Notes under the pieces: model-generated
What the model saw: the letters and a program-made list of their open reading frames with translations, nothing else
What the model was told of the DNA's origin: nothing
Database searches by the model: none
Assembly (NCBI RefSeq): GCF_018397995.1
Contig: NZ_BBQH01000021.1
Coordinates: forward strand, 92,625-150,525
Length of the DNA: 57,901 nucleotides
Reading direction: 5' to 3'
Source: Rhizomonospora bruguierae
GTDB taxonomy: Bacteria; Actinomycetota; Actinomycetes; Mycobacteriales; Micromonosporaceae
Shown here: positions 15,876 to 26,245 of the stretch, piece by piece
Layout: the number at the start of each line of letters is the position of its first letter
How positions within the stretch are numbered: the first letter of the stretch is position 1
Program-made: the position numbers and the translations under genes

Positions 15876-17519
15876 CTACCGGATTCCCAGCGCGGCGGCG
15901 GTCTCCGTGCGCAGCGCCCGCACCGACGCCGCCGCGCGCTCCCGGGCCGCCGCCACGCCGCCCGCACCCACCGGCTCGCGCACCTCCAGGTACGCCTTGA
16001 GCTTGGGCTCGGTGCCGGACGGGCGGACCACCACGCGGGCGCTGTCGGTGCGCAGGAGGAACACGTCGGCGCCGGGCAGCCGGTCCTCGGTGCGGACCGG
16101 CTCGTCGAGCAGGGCCGCCGGGGGGCGGGAGCGGATGTGCCGCATCGCCCGGTCGATCTCGGCCAGGTCGTCCACCCGGACCGAGAGCTGGTCGGTGGCG
16201 TACACCCCGAACTCGGCGGCCAGCTCGTCCAGCCGGTCGGTGAGGGTGCGCAGCTCGGTGCGCAGGCCGGCGGCGAGCTCGGCGACGAGCAGGGCGGCGG
16301 TGATGCCGTCCTTGTCCCGGACCAGGTCGGGCGCCACCGCGTACCCCAGCGCCTCCTCGTACCCGTAGACCAGCTCGCCGCCCTCCGCGCGGACGATCCA
16401 CTTGAAGCCGGTCAGCGTCTCGTCGTACGGCAACCCCCGGCCGGCGCACACCGCCCGCAGCAGCGAGGACGAGACGACCGTGGTCGCGTACAGGCCCCGG
16501 GCGCCGCGGCGCATCAGGTGGTCCGCGAGCAGGATGCCCACCTCGTCGCCGCGCAGCACCCGCCAGCCGGTGCGCGGGTCGGGTACCGCGACGGCGCAGC
16601 GGTCCGCGTCCGGGTCGTTGGCGATGGCCAGGTCGGCGCCGGTCGCCTCGGCCAGCGCGATGACCCGGTCCATCGCGCCCGGCTCCTCCGGGTTCGGGAA
16701 CGACACGGTCGGGAACTCCGGGTCCGGCGCGGCCTGCTCGGGTACCACGGCGGGGGCGGCGAAGCCGGCGAGCTGGAACGCGTCCGCGAGCACCGCCGCG
16801 CCGACGCCGTGCAGCGGCGTGTACGCCACGGCGAGTTCCCGGGGGCCGTCCGGGTCGGTGACGCCCGCCGCCGCCCGCAGGTACCCGGTGACGATCTCCT
16901 CGCCGAGCACCTCGCCGTCCGCGCCCAGCGGCACCGCGGACAGCTCGCCGACGGCCGCGATGGCCGCCTCGATCTCCGCGTCGACCGGCGGCACGATCTG
17001 CGCGCCGTCGCCCAGCGGGCCGCCCAGCCCGGCGCCGAGGTAGACCTTGTACCCGTTGTCCCGCGGCGGATTGTGGCTGGCGGTGACCATCACGCCGGCG
17101 ACCGCGCCCAGCGCGCGGACCGCGTACGCGAGCACCGGCGTGGGCAGCGGCCGGGGCAGCAGCAGGGCCGCCCGGCCCGCACCCGTCGCGACCCGGGCCG
17201 TGCGGGCCGCGAACCCGGCCGAGCCGTGCCGCGCGTCGTACCCGATGACCAGCGGGCCCTCGGCGCCCCGCGCGGCGAGCCAGGCGGCCAGGCCGGCGGC
17301 GGCCCGGGTGACGACCGCGAGGTTCATGCCGTTCGGACCGGCCCGCATCGGGCCGCGCAGCCCGGCGGTGCCGAACGCCAGCGTCCCGGCGAACCGGTCG
17401 GCCAGGTCGGCGGCGCTGTCGGGCAGCCGGTCCAGCACGGCGCTCAGTTCGGCCCGGCTGGCCGGGTCGGGGTCGTCGGCGATCCAGCGCAGCGCGGCGG
17501 TGCGCAGCTCATCGGTCAT
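15876..17519 (-). CDS. phosphohexomutase/phosphopentomutase (alpha-D-phosphohexomutase family)
   Basis: 547 residues from ATG 17519; a TATCAA box 6 nt upstream suggests a leaderless mRNA. The family landmarks are in order: GTAGLRGPMRAG near residue 50, the phosphoserine loop VTASHNPPRDNGYKVY, the metal loop ANDPDADRCAVA, the sugar-binding GYEEALGY and the phosphate-binding VRPSGTEPKLKAYLE. Proteins of this length act on glucose-1-P, mannose-1-P or (deoxy)ribose-1-P. The neighbourhood with deoC and upp favours a role in converting nucleoside-derived pentose-1-phosphate to the DeoC substrate (inference). Confidence 0.92.
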   Translation of the reverse strand: MTDELRTAALRWIADDPDPASRAELSAVLDRLPDSAADLADRFAGTLAFGTAGLRGPMRAGPNGMNLAVVTRAAAGLAAWLAARGAEGPLVIGYDARHGSAGFAARTARVATGAGRAALLLPRPLPTPVLAYAVRALGAVAGVMVTASHNPPRDNGYKVYLGAGLGGPLGDGAQIVPPVDAEIEAAIAAVGELSAVPLGADGEVLGEEIVTGYLRAAAGVTDPDGPRELAVAYTPLHGVGAAVLADAFQLAGFAAPAVVPEQAAPDPEFPTVSFPNPEEPGAMDRVIALAEATGADLAIANDPDADRCAVAVPDPRTGWRVLRGDEVGILLADHLMRRGARGLYATTVVSSSLLRAVCAGRGLPYDETLTGFKWIVRAEGGELVYGYEEALGYAVAPDLVRDKDGITAALLVAELAAGLRTELRTLTDRLDELAAEFGVYATDQLSVRVDDLAEIDRAMRHIRSRPPAALLDEPVRTEDRLPGADVFLLRTDSARVVVRPSGTEPKLKAYLEVREPVGAGGVAAARERAAASVRALRTETAAALGIR

Positions 17520-17568
17520 CTGGAGTTGATAGCACGCCCCCGACTCGCGCCGCCCGGATCCCCCCCGC

Positions 17569-19836
17569 TCAGGCCGCGTCGAACTTGAACGAGCGGACCA
17601 TCTCCTCGAAGATCGGCCGGCTTTCGTCGAACTGGCTCTCGCTCGTGGTCAGGTAGAACGAGTACGCCTTGCCGCCGGTGACCACGGCCCGCCACACGCC
17701 GTGCCGCATGTCATCGCCCGCTCCGCAGGTGTACTCGAGCTCCGCGGCCGGCCGCCCGTCCAGTTCGGCGGTGCTCAGCGCGCGCCGCTCGTACGGGTCC
17801 GGGCAGCTCGTGGACTTGTCGCGCAGGTAGTTCTCGGCGATCACCAGGAACCGGTTCGGCTCGGCATTCGAGTTCTCCACCAGGATCCGCACCTTGCGGC
17901 CGGCGTTGTCGGGGTCCACGTAGTCCACGTAGCTGGCCTTCTCGGGGGCCTTGCGCTCCCAGCCCTTCGGCACGTTGAGGGCGATGCCCTTGGCGCTGTG
18001 CTGCTGGACGGGGAAGGCGGCGGGCGCGGCGGTGGCGCTGGACGGCGCCTCGGTGATCTGCCCGGCGACCGCCGGTTCGTCGCCGCCACCGCCGAGCGAG
18101 GCGAGCCCGATGATGCCCAGCAGCAGGACCGCCGCGCCGGCCGCCGCGCCGATCCGCACCTTCGTCGGCCAGCCGCGGACCGCCCCGACCAGCCGCGCGC
18201 CGGCCGACTTGGCGCCCGCACCCCCGGGCTGCTGCCCGGGCAGTGGCGGGTACGGCGACCAGGGCTGCTGCCCGTACTGCGGTGCGTGGTGCGGGCCGTG
18301 CGGGGGCGGGTAGGCGCCCGCCGGCTGGGTGTGCCCCGGCGGTGGGGGCGCGAACGGCTGGGGCGGGAACGGCTGGGTGTGGCCCGCCGGCTGGGGCGGG
18401 AACGGCTGGGGCGGGAACGGCTGGGTGTGGCCCGCCGGTGGGGGCGCGAACGGCTGGGGCGCGAACGGCTGGGGCGATTGCGGGGCGGCCTGCCCGGCCG
18501 ACAGATTCCAGCGCTGCGTGGTGGCCGCCGGGTCGCCGGCGGTCGGGACCGGGGCGGTGACGTCCGGCGCGGTGCGCCAGGCGGCCGTCGTCGGGCCGGC
18601 CGCCCCCGCGGCGGCCGGCGAGGCGGGCGCTGTTCCGGCGGCCGGCGAGGTGGGCGCGGGCGGGCCGGCCTTGACCTGCGCCAGGCGGTCGGTGAGCGAC
18701 TCGCCCGGCTGGAGCATGGCGCGCCCGCCGATCTGGCCGGTGGGCTGCGGCGCGGGCGGCTCGGCCGGCACCGGCGCGCGCTGGGCCGGCACGACCGAGT
18801 ACGGATCGGTCCAGGTATTCGTGGGTGCCTTGCTGGCCAGCGGGCCGACGATCAGGTCGCGCAGCGTGGCGCGGGCGGCGCCGACCTCCCAGCGCTTGGC
18901 CGGGTCCTTCTCCAGCAGGCCGAACAGGACCGTGCCCAGCGCCCCGGCCCGCACCGGCGGCGCCGGCGGATCCTCCACGACCGCGTGCATCGTCTCGATC
19001 GGGTCGCCCTTGTCGAACGGGGGGCGCCCCTCGACGGCGGTGTACAGCGTCACGCCGAGCGAGAACAGGTCGCTGGGCGGGCCGAAGTCGCTGCCCATGG
19101 CCCGCTCGGGGGAGATGAAGTGCGGCGAGCCCAGCACCATGCCGGGCGTGGTGAGCTGCACGTCGGTGGGCATCCGGGCGACGCCGAAGTCGGTCAGCAC
19201 GCAGCGGCCGTCCGAGCAGATCAGCACGTTCGCCGGCTTCACGTCCCGGTGCAGGACGCCGGCCGCGTGGGCCACCTCCAGCGCGCCGAGCAGCGCGATA
19301 CCGATCTTGGCGACCGCGCGCGGGGCCAGCGGCCCGTCCTCGATGACCATGTCGGCGAGGCTGCGCGCGTCCAGCAGTTCCATCACGATCCACGGCCGGC
19401 CGGCCTCGGTGACCACGTCGTAGACCTGCACGACGCTGGGGTGCGCCAGGGCCGCGGCCGCCCGCGCCTCGCGCAGCGTGCGCTCGTACATCGAGTCGCG
19501 GTCGCTGGGCGCCAGCCCGGGGGGCAGGACCACCTCCTTGACCGCCACATCGCGGCGTAGCAGCGTGTCGGAGGCGCGCCAGACGGTGCCCATGCCGCCG
19601 GTACCCACGGCGGCGCGCAGGGCGTAGCGCCCACCGATGGTGGAGCCTGGCGCGGCGCGCCCGGCCGGCGGACCGGCGTTCGTGGCGCTCCACGTCGTCG
19701 GAATCTGAGTCACGGGAATTGCCACCGGGGAGGTCGAGGGATCGCGGTTATGGCCGCTGCCTATATTGCCGGTGCGAGGGCCGGAAGGAAAAGCCGCGAA
19801 CCGGCCTGTTGGACGACTCAGGGAAGATATCGACAT
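17569..19836 (-). CDS. membrane Ser/Thr protein kinase with Pro-rich linker and extracellular domain
   Basis: 755 residues from ATG 19836; later GTG starts near residues 38-42 are possible. The kinase domain spans about residues 68-335, with the Gly loop GTGGMGTVW, Lys100, HRDVKPAN (Asp198), DFG (216-218) and GSPHFISPERA. A long Pro/Ala linker contains a near-repeat of the PFAPPPAGHTQPFPPQ type. One membrane segment follows (RIGAAAGAAVLLLGIIGLASL broken here as AAVLLLGIIGLASL), then an extracellular domain of about 150 residues starting at VPKGWERKAPE. A paralogue with the same plan is at 40557. The linker includes DNA nearly identical to 9383-9432. It is divergent from the mutase gene. Confidence 0.92.
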   Translation of the reverse strand: MSISSLSRPTGRFAAFPSGPRTGNIGSGHNRDPSTSPVAIPVTQIPTTWSATNAGPPAGRAAPGSTIGGRYALRAAVGTGGMGTVWRASDTLLRRDVAVKEVVLPPGLAPSDRDSMYERTLREARAAAALAHPSVVQVYDVVTEAGRPWIVMELLDARSLADMVIEDGPLAPRAVAKIGIALLGALEVAHAAGVLHRDVKPANVLICSDGRCVLTDFGVARMPTDVQLTTPGMVLGSPHFISPERAMGSDFGPPSDLFSLGVTLYTAVEGRPPFDKGDPIETMHAVVEDPPAPPVRAGALGTVLFGLLEKDPAKRWEVGAARATLRDLIVGPLASKAPTNTWTDPYSVVPAQRAPVPAEPPAPQPTGQIGGRAMLQPGESLTDRLAQVKAGPPAPTSPAAGTAPASPAAAGAAGPTTAAWRTAPDVTAPVPTAGDPAATTQRWNLSAGQAAPQSPQPFAPQPFAPPPAGHTQPFPPQPFPPQPAGHTQPFPPQPFAPPPPGHTQPAGAYPPPHGPHHAPQYGQQPWSPYPPLPGQQPGGAGAKSAGARLVGAVRGWPTKVRIGAAAGAAVLLLGIIGLASLGGGGDEPAVAGQITEAPSSATAAPAAFPVQQHSAKGIALNVPKGWERKAPEKASYVDYVDPDNAGRKVRILVENSNAEPNRFLVIAENYLRDKSTSCPDPYERRALSTAELDGRPAAELEYTCGAGDDMRHGVWRAVVTGGKAYSFYLTTSESQFDESRPIFEEMVRSFKFDAA
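18621..18670 (+). repeat. 50-bp dispersed repeat inside the kinase linker
   Basis: This block is identical to 9383-9432 except for one base. Read on the minus strand it encodes part of the Pro/Ala/Thr linker around GPPAPTSPAAGTAPASP. One copy is intergenic and one coding. Confidence 0.75.
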
Positions 19837-19921
19837 CTCGTGGCGGCTCGGTAGCGTTCCGTGTGGAGAAAGCCACCCAGCGTGCGGTGTCCCTCACCCC
19901 CGCTCCCGCGCCGTCCGGCCT

Positions 19922-19927
19922 TAACAT
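19922..19927 (+). promoter_or_regulatory. -10 box TAACAT of leaderless mutase mRNA
   Basis: TAACAT lies 6 nt before the ATG at 19934, without a Shine-Dalgarno. The 97-bp gap also carries the promoter of the divergent kinase. Confidence 0.5.
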
Positions 19928-19933
19928 TCGCTC

Positions 19934-21502
<1,569 letters not shown>

Positions 21503-21525
21503 CCGTCGAGGCGAAGCCGCTCCGG

Positions 21526-21637
21526 GCGCCGGCCGTGGGGCGCTTGCGCCGGCCGTGGGGCGCTCGCGCCGGCCCGTAGCGGGGCCAAGTGCGCGGCCGT
21601 AGCAGGGCCGAGCGCCGGCCGTAGCGGGCCAGTGCTC
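21526..21637 (+). repeat. degenerate tandem repeat of 20-25 bp downstream of the mutase
   Basis: Five units beginning GCGCCGGCCGT or GCCGGCCGTAGC run head to tail: 21526-21545 and 21546-21565 are identical except for the last base, then three diverged units of 25, 23 and 24 bp end at 21637. They are noncoding. The gap from 21503 to the M20 gene (about 790 bp) also holds a hairpin (21679-21722), a dispersed element (21841-21914) and a possible leader ORF (22099). Confidence 0.65.
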
Positions 21638-21678
21638 GCCGCGTGGGCCCGCGGCCCGTGGGGGCGCCCGGGGGCTTG

Positions 21679-21722
21679 CGGCCTGAGCGCCCGCCCCCGA
21701 TGGCTTCCGGGCGCTCAGGCCG
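21679..21722. terminator. perfect 15-bp hairpin, possible terminator
   Basis: CGGCCTGAGCGCCCG (21679-21693) pairs exactly with 21708-21722 around a 14-nt loop. It lies 180 bp after the mutase stop and lacks a T-run. It could end mutase transcription or be a mobile hairpin. Confidence 0.5.
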
Positions 21723-21840
21723 GACCGCGCTGGCCGGCTCAGCCACCTGGCCGCAGCCTGCCGGCCACCCGGCCGGCGCGCTGTCGCCGATCGGCGTCCG
21801 TCGACTTCCCGTCAGCCCCGCGCCCCGGCACCCCCGCGCC

Positions 21841-21914
21841 GATCGTGGACCTGTGATGCCCGAGATACGGCTATTTCGGCCGCTTTGCTGGCCACGACAA
21901 CTCCAAGGTCGACC
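21841..21914. repeat. GATCTTGG-family intergenic element, copy C
   Basis: Left arm GATCGTGGAC (21841-21850) and right arm with CCAAGGTC (21903-21910) flank a core with TTTCGGCCGCTTTGCTGGCC. The right end AACTCCAAGGTCGAC matches copy B at 9434-9448. Confidence 0.5.
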
Positions 21915-22226
21915 GGGCGGGTGGTGCATGAGCGGCCGCCGGCGGGGTACGGGCCTGCGGTGTGGTGTCCGCCACAACGCCCGCCGACGCGTGCCGTCGG
22001 CCTCCCGGCCCGGGCCGGACGCCATCGATGAACCGGTTTCGCCGGGCCTCCGACGCAACCGAGAGCGATTGTTACGCGTTGTAGGAGGTGTGGCAGAAAT
22101 GTCTGCGCATCATGGCGTCCGTGAGCCGTCGCCCTCCGTGGGCGGGCGCCTCTACCAGGCAATACGTGACGGAGCGCGATCCGGCCGTCACCAGAACGAT
22201 GTTGCGCAGCGTCACCGTACCCGGTC

Positions 22227-22232
22227 TAGGCT
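22227..22232 (+). promoter_or_regulatory. candidate -10 TAGGCT for the M20 gene
   Basis: TAGGCT is followed about 58 bp later by the GTG at 22291. A TTGCGC 19 bp upstream could be the -35. This is the best promoter in the low-GC3 stretch 22060-22290. Confidence 0.35.
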
Positions 22233-22290
22233 GTTCGAGTCCCGCAATACCGGAAACGCCCCAACCGCCGACAGTAATCAGGTAACCGAC

Positions 22291-23559
22291 GTGACGAGTG
22301 TTTTGCACCTGGCGCAGCCCAGCCCCGCCGCCGCCGCGGCGACCGCGTGGCCGGAGCCGCCGCCCGGGGCCGACCCCCTGCCCGGCCACCTCGACCGCTG
22401 GCTCGCCGCCCGCGGGGCGGAACTTGTCGCGGTACGCCGGCACATCCACGCCCACCCGGAGCTGTCCCACCGGGAGTTCGAGACCGCCTCGCTGGTCGCC
22501 CGGGAGCTCGCCGTCGTCGGCCTGACCCCGCGCTTCCTGCCCAAGGGCAACGGCGTGATCTGCGACATCGGCGAGGGCGACCGGGTGATCGCGCTGCGCG
22601 CGGACCTGGACGCGCTGCCGCTGCCCGACACGAAGGACGTCCCGTACCGGTCCACCGTCGACGGGGCGGCCCACGCCTGCGGGCACGACGTGCACACCAC
22701 GATCCTGCTCGGGGTCGGGCTGGCGCTGGCCCAGCTCGCCGAGCGGAACGAGCTGCCCGGCCGGGTCCGGCTGCTGTTCCAGCCCGCCGAGGAGGCCGTG
22801 CCGTCCGGCGCGCCCGAGGTGATCTCCGCCGGTGGCATGAAGGACGTCGCCGCGATCTTCGCGCTGCACTGCGCGCCCCAGCTACCGGCCGGCCTGGTCG
22901 GGGTGCGCCCCGGGCCGTTCACCGCCGCCGCGGACACGGTCAGCGTGCGGCTGACCGGGCCCGGTGGGCACACCGCCCGCCCGCACCTGACCGCCGACCT
23001 GGTGCACGCGCTCGGCCGGGTCATCGTGGACGTGCCGTCGCTGCTGGACCGGCGCGTCGACCCCCGAGCCGGCGTGTCGATGGTCTGGGGCACCGTGCAC
23101 GCGGGCGAGGCGCACAACGCCATCCCCGGCGCGGGGTACGTGAAGGGCACCGTCCGGGTGCTCAACCGGGACGCCTGGCGGGAGGCCCCTGAGCTGATCA
23201 CAAGGCTGGTCCGGGACGTGGTGGCCGGCACCGGCGCCGAGGTGGATGTCGAGTACGTGCGGGGCGTCCCACCGGTCATCAACGACCGGATGGCGTCGGC
23301 CACGATCGCGGGGGCGGCGGCCGCCGCGCTCGGCCCCGACCGGGTCGTCGAGGCCGAGATCAGCATGGGCGGCGAGGACTTCGCCTTCTACCTCGACCAC
23401 GCGCCGGGCGCCATGGTGCGGCTGGGTACCGCCACGCCGGGTGAGCCGCTGCGGGACATCCACCAGTCCGGCTTCGACGTGGACGAGCGCTGCATCGGGT
23501 ACGGGGTGCGGGCGATGGTCCACACCGCCCTGGCCGCCCTCACCAACCCGGCCTTCTGA
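22291..23559 (+). CDS. M20-family amidohydrolase/peptidase
   Basis: 422 residues from GTG 22291. M20D features: VRRHIHAHPELSHREFET, the metal-binding HACGHDVHT, FQPAEEAVPSGA with the catalytic Glu pair, LHCAPQLPAGLVGVRPG, the dimerisation-domain GGHTARPHLTADLV and the late SMGGEDFAFYL. It is expected to hydrolyse an N-acyl amino acid or related amide in the cytoplasm. An in-frame ATG at 22099 with a perfect AGGAGGTG would add 64 residues, but that stretch has much weaker third-position G/C bias than real genes here, so I chose the later start. A perfect bidirectional terminator follows. Confidence 0.9.
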   Translation: MTSVLHLAQPSPAAAAATAWPEPPPGADPLPGHLDRWLAARGAELVAVRRHIHAHPELSHREFETASLVARELAVVGLTPRFLPKGNGVICDIGEGDRVIALRADLDALPLPDTKDVPYRSTVDGAAHACGHDVHTTILLGVGLALAQLAERNELPGRVRLLFQPAEEAVPSGAPEVISAGGMKDVAAIFALHCAPQLPAGLVGVRPGPFTAAADTVSVRLTGPGGHTARPHLTADLVHALGRVIVDVPSLLDRRVDPRAGVSMVWGTVHAGEAHNAIPGAGYVKGTVRVLNRDAWREAPELITRLVRDVVAGTGAEVDVEYVRGVPPVINDRMASATIAGAAAAALGPDRVVEAEISMGGEDFAFYLDHAPGAMVRLGTATPGEPLRDIHQSGFDVDERCIGYGVRAMVHTALAALTNPAF

Positions 23560-23571
23560 CGCCCGCCGGTC

Positions 23572-23620
23572 TCCGTGCGCCGCGCCCCGAGCCACTCAGG
23601 ATCGGGGCGCGGCGCACGGA
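23572..23620. terminator. perfect 19-bp bidirectional terminator
   Basis: TCCGTGCGCCGCGCCCCGA (23572-23590) is exactly complementary to 23602-23620, with an 11-nt loop. It sits between the convergent M20 and DUF4349 genes and can serve both. Confidence 0.85.
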
Positions 23621-23625
23621 CCTGC

Positions 23626-24564
23626 TCAGGCGGTCTGCTCCGGCGCGGGTGCCGGTGCCGGCGGCGCCGGGCGGCGGCGGTAACGGCGGGTGAGCCAGAC
23701 GGCGGCGGCGACCGGCACGCCGAGGACGAGCAGCCACGGCAGCAGCACTCCGACCACCGTCAGCAGCACGCGCAGCGAGGCGACGAACCCGTTCCAGCCG
23801 GACTTCACGCCGGCCACGAAGCCGGTCCGCTCCTTCTCCGGCGCCTTCGCCCGCGGCGCGAGCAGGGTGGCGGTGATCGTGGACAGCGTGGTCAGATTGT
23901 CCAGGGTGCGCTTGCGCGCCTCGAGCGCGCCCAGCTCGCTCTCCCGCTTGGACAGTTCGGCCTCGACCGAGACGATCTCGCCGATGGTCTTCGCTTCGGC
24001 CAGCAGCGCCCGGGTGCGGGTGACGCTGGCCCGCTGGCTGGCCAGCCGGGCGTCCAGGTCGACCACCTGCTCGGTGACGTCCTCGGTGCGGATCTCCCGG
24101 CTCTCCTCCTTGCCGAGCCGGGCCAGGTCGTCCACCACGGACGCGAACGTCGCCGCCGGTACCCGCAGGGTCAGGGTCGCCTCTGAGCGGTCGCTGTCGC
24201 TGGTGCGCTGGTCGCCGCCGACGAAGCCGCCCGCGCCGGTGGCGATGCCGCCGGCCCGGTTGGCCGCCTCGTCCGGGTTCGGCACCCGGACGGTGATCGT
24301 GCCGGTGTAGACGATGGCGCGGGGATCCGCCTCGTAGCGGGCGGGCACGTCCGCCCGCATGTCCTTGAGGGCCTGCTCCGGGGCGGCGGCGGCCGGCACC
24401 TTCCCGGCGTTCGCGGCGCCGGCGGCGTCGGCGGCGTCGGCGCGGCCCACGGTGGAGGCGCCGTTCTGGGACGACGCGCTGTCGGACGCGCCGCCGGAGC
24501 AACCGGCCAGGGCCAGCGGCGCGACCAGCAGTATGGCCAGCCCTGCCGCGAAACGTCGGTTCAT
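23626..24564 (-). CDS. DUF4349 lipoprotein with C-terminal membrane anchor
   Basis: 312 residues from ATG 24564 with GGGAGGT upstream. The signal peptide ends in the lipobox LALAGC. The body has the DUF4349 pattern: IVYTGTITVRVPNPDEAANR, GGFVGGDQRTSDSDRSEATLT split by GDQRTS, LTLRVPAATFASVVDDLARLG, VTEQVVDLDARLASQRASVTR, followed by a coiled coil (VEAELSKRESELGALEARKR). A terminal membrane helix (VLLTVVGVLLPWLLVLGVPV) is followed by a basic and Pro-rich tail. The family is surface-exposed and of unknown function. It is divergent from the metallo-hydrolase gene. Confidence 0.9.
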   Translation of the reverse strand: MNRRFAAGLAILLVAPLALAGCSGGASDSASSQNGASTVGRADAADAAGAANAGKVPAAAAPEQALKDMRADVPARYEADPRAIVYTGTITVRVPNPDEAANRAGGIATGAGGFVGGDQRTSDSDRSEATLTLRVPAATFASVVDDLARLGKEESREIRTEDVTEQVVDLDARLASQRASVTRTRALLAEAKTIGEIVSVEAELSKRESELGALEARKRTLDNLTTLSTITATLLAPRAKAPEKERTGFVAGVKSGWNGFVASLRVLLTVVGVLLPWLLVLGVPVAAAVWLTRRYRRRPAPPAPAPAPEQTA

Positions 24565-24643
24565 TGGGTTACCTCCCTAAGGTCAGCGCTGAGACGTGCG
24601 GCGACCGTCGGGGGTTCCGGCAGACTGTCGGGCGGAGGTAACG

Positions 24644-25276
24644 ATGCGGATAACGAAGTTCGCGCACGCCTGCGTGCGACTGGAGCGGGACGGTGCGGTG
24701 CTGGTCATCGACCCGGGCAGCTTCACCGAGGCGGCCGCGCTGGACGGCGCCGACGCGGTGCTCATCACCCACGAGCACGCCGACCACCTCGACGTGGACA
24801 AGCTGGCCGACGCGCTGGGCCGCCGCCCGGCCATCACCGTCCACACCCACCCGGACGTGGTGCCCAAGCTGGGCGCCCTGGAAGGGGTGGTCACGGCGGT
24901 GACCAGCGGCGAGGAGTTCTCCGCGGCCGGGTTCGCGGTCCGCGCGTACGGCGGCTGGCACGCCGAGATCCACCCGGATGTCCCGCGCGTGCCGAACCTG
25001 GGCTTCCTCGTGGAGCAGAGCGTCTACCACCCGGGCGACTCGTTCGACGTGCCGGCCGGCGCGCACGTGGAGACCCTGTTCGTGCCCGTCTCGGGGCCGT
25101 GGCTGAAGCTGTCCGAGACCGTGGAGTTCGTCCGCGCGGTCGGGCCCCGGCGGGCGTACGCGCTGCACGACGGCTTGTGGAACGCGGCCGGACACCAGCT
25201 GACCACGAGCCTGCTGAACCGGCTGGGCCGGTGCGAGTACGCCCGCCTGGAGCCCGGCACGGACGTACCGGCCTGA
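24644..25276 (+). CDS. metallo-beta-lactamase-fold hydrolase (UlaG/YtnP-like)
   Basis: 210 residues from ATG 24644, preceded by GGAGGTAACG. The N-terminus MRITKFAHACVRLERDGAVLVIDPG and the zinc motif THEHADHLD identify a beta-lactamase-fold metal-dependent hydrolase. Later metal-region motifs include GGWHAEIHPD and YHPGDSFDVP, with a terminal ALHDGLWN. The substrate is unknown. The next gene starts 5 bp after its stop, so the two are probably co-transcribed. Confidence 0.9.
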   Translation: MRITKFAHACVRLERDGAVLVIDPGSFTEAAALDGADAVLITHEHADHLDVDKLADALGRRPAITVHTHPDVVPKLGALEGVVTAVTSGEEFSAAGFAVRAYGGWHAEIHPDVPRVPNLGFLVEQSVYHPGDSFDVPAGAHVETLFVPVSGPWLKLSETVEFVRAVGPRRAYALHDGLWNAAGHQLTTSLLNRLGRCEYARLEPGTDVPA

Positions 25277-25281
25277 CCGCG

Positions 25282-26190
25282 ATGGCACCCACCGTCGACG
25301 AACTCGCCGACGAGCTGTACGCAGCGCCGCCCGCGGAGTTCGTGGCGAACCGGCGGCGGGCGGTCGACCAGGCCCGCCGGAACCGGGATTCGAAGGGCGC
25401 CGCCGCGCTCGGCAAGCTGCGCAAGCCGACCGTGGCGGCCTGGCTGGTGAACCTGCTCGCGCTGCGCCAGCCCGAGTTGGTGGCGGAGTTGGCCGACCTG
25501 TCCCGGGAGCTGCGTACCGCCCAGCGGGAGCTGAAGGGTGCCCGGCTGCGCGAGCTGTCCGCCCAGCGCCGGGCGGCGGTCGGCGCGCTGGTGCAGCGGG
25601 CGCGGGCGCTGGCGGTCGAGGAGCGGCCGGAGTTGGCGGACGGGAAGCTTCCGCTCGCGGAGGTGGAGTCCACCTTCGCTGCCGCGCTGGCCGACGAGGA
25701 GGTCGCCGCCCAGGTCCGCTCCGGCCGGCTGATCCGGTCGGTGGCGTACGCGGGCTTCGGGGAGGTGCCGCGCCCCCGGCTGCGTCTGGTCACCAACGAC
25801 GAGGCCGAGGAAGCCGAGCGGGCCGGCGGCGCCCGGGCCACCACCCGCGACCGGGAGGAGGAGCGCCGGGCCAGCGCCGAGCGGCGGGCGAGGATCGAGC
25901 GGAACCGGGAGCGGGCGGCGCTGCGCAAGGAGCTGGCGGCGGCCCGTACCGAGGAGAAGCAGGCCGGGGCGGCGGCGGAGCGCGCGGCGCGCGAGGAGCG
26001 GGAGGGCGCGGACGAGCTGGCGCGGATCGAGGCGCACCTGGCCGAGCTGGAGCGGCGCCGGTCGGCGGCGGAGGCCGAGCTGGGCCGGCGCCGGGTGGCC
26101 CGCAAGGCGGTCGAGCGGCAGGCGGCGGCCGCCCGGCGACGCTCCGGCGAGGTCGAGGGCGCCCTCGAATCGCTCGAAACGTCGGACTGA
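25282..26190 (+). CDS. coiled-coil hypothetical protein
   Basis: 302 residues from ATG 25282. The first 160 residues are helical and include LADELYAAPPAEFVANRRRAV and KLRKPTVAAWLVNLLA. From about residue 185 it becomes an almost continuous charged Ala/Arg/Glu coiled coil (REEERRASAERRARIERN, RIEAHLAELERRRSAAEAE). There is no signal peptide, membrane segment or catalytic motif. It is common in actinobacteria next to small hydrolases and of unknown role. Confidence 0.8.
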   Translation: MAPTVDELADELYAAPPAEFVANRRRAVDQARRNRDSKGAAALGKLRKPTVAAWLVNLLALRQPELVAELADLSRELRTAQRELKGARLRELSAQRRAAVGALVQRARALAVEERPELADGKLPLAEVESTFAAALADEEVAAQVRSGRLIRSVAYAGFGEVPRPRLRLVTNDEAEEAERAGGARATTRDREEERRASAERRARIERNRERAALRKELAAARTEEKQAGAAAERAAREEREGADELARIEAHLAELERRRSAAEAELGRRRVARKAVERQAAAARRRSGEVEGALESLETSD

Positions 26191-26245
26191 TCTAAACGGC
26201 GCCCCGGCTCGACGGACCGGAATGAATTGAGCAGAATCTCACATC

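Noticed and set aside
22225-22260. GTTCGAGTCCCGC resembling a tRNA T-arm
   Set aside because: The flanking bases do not form a T-stem, and no acceptor, D or anticodon arms can be drawn upstream.
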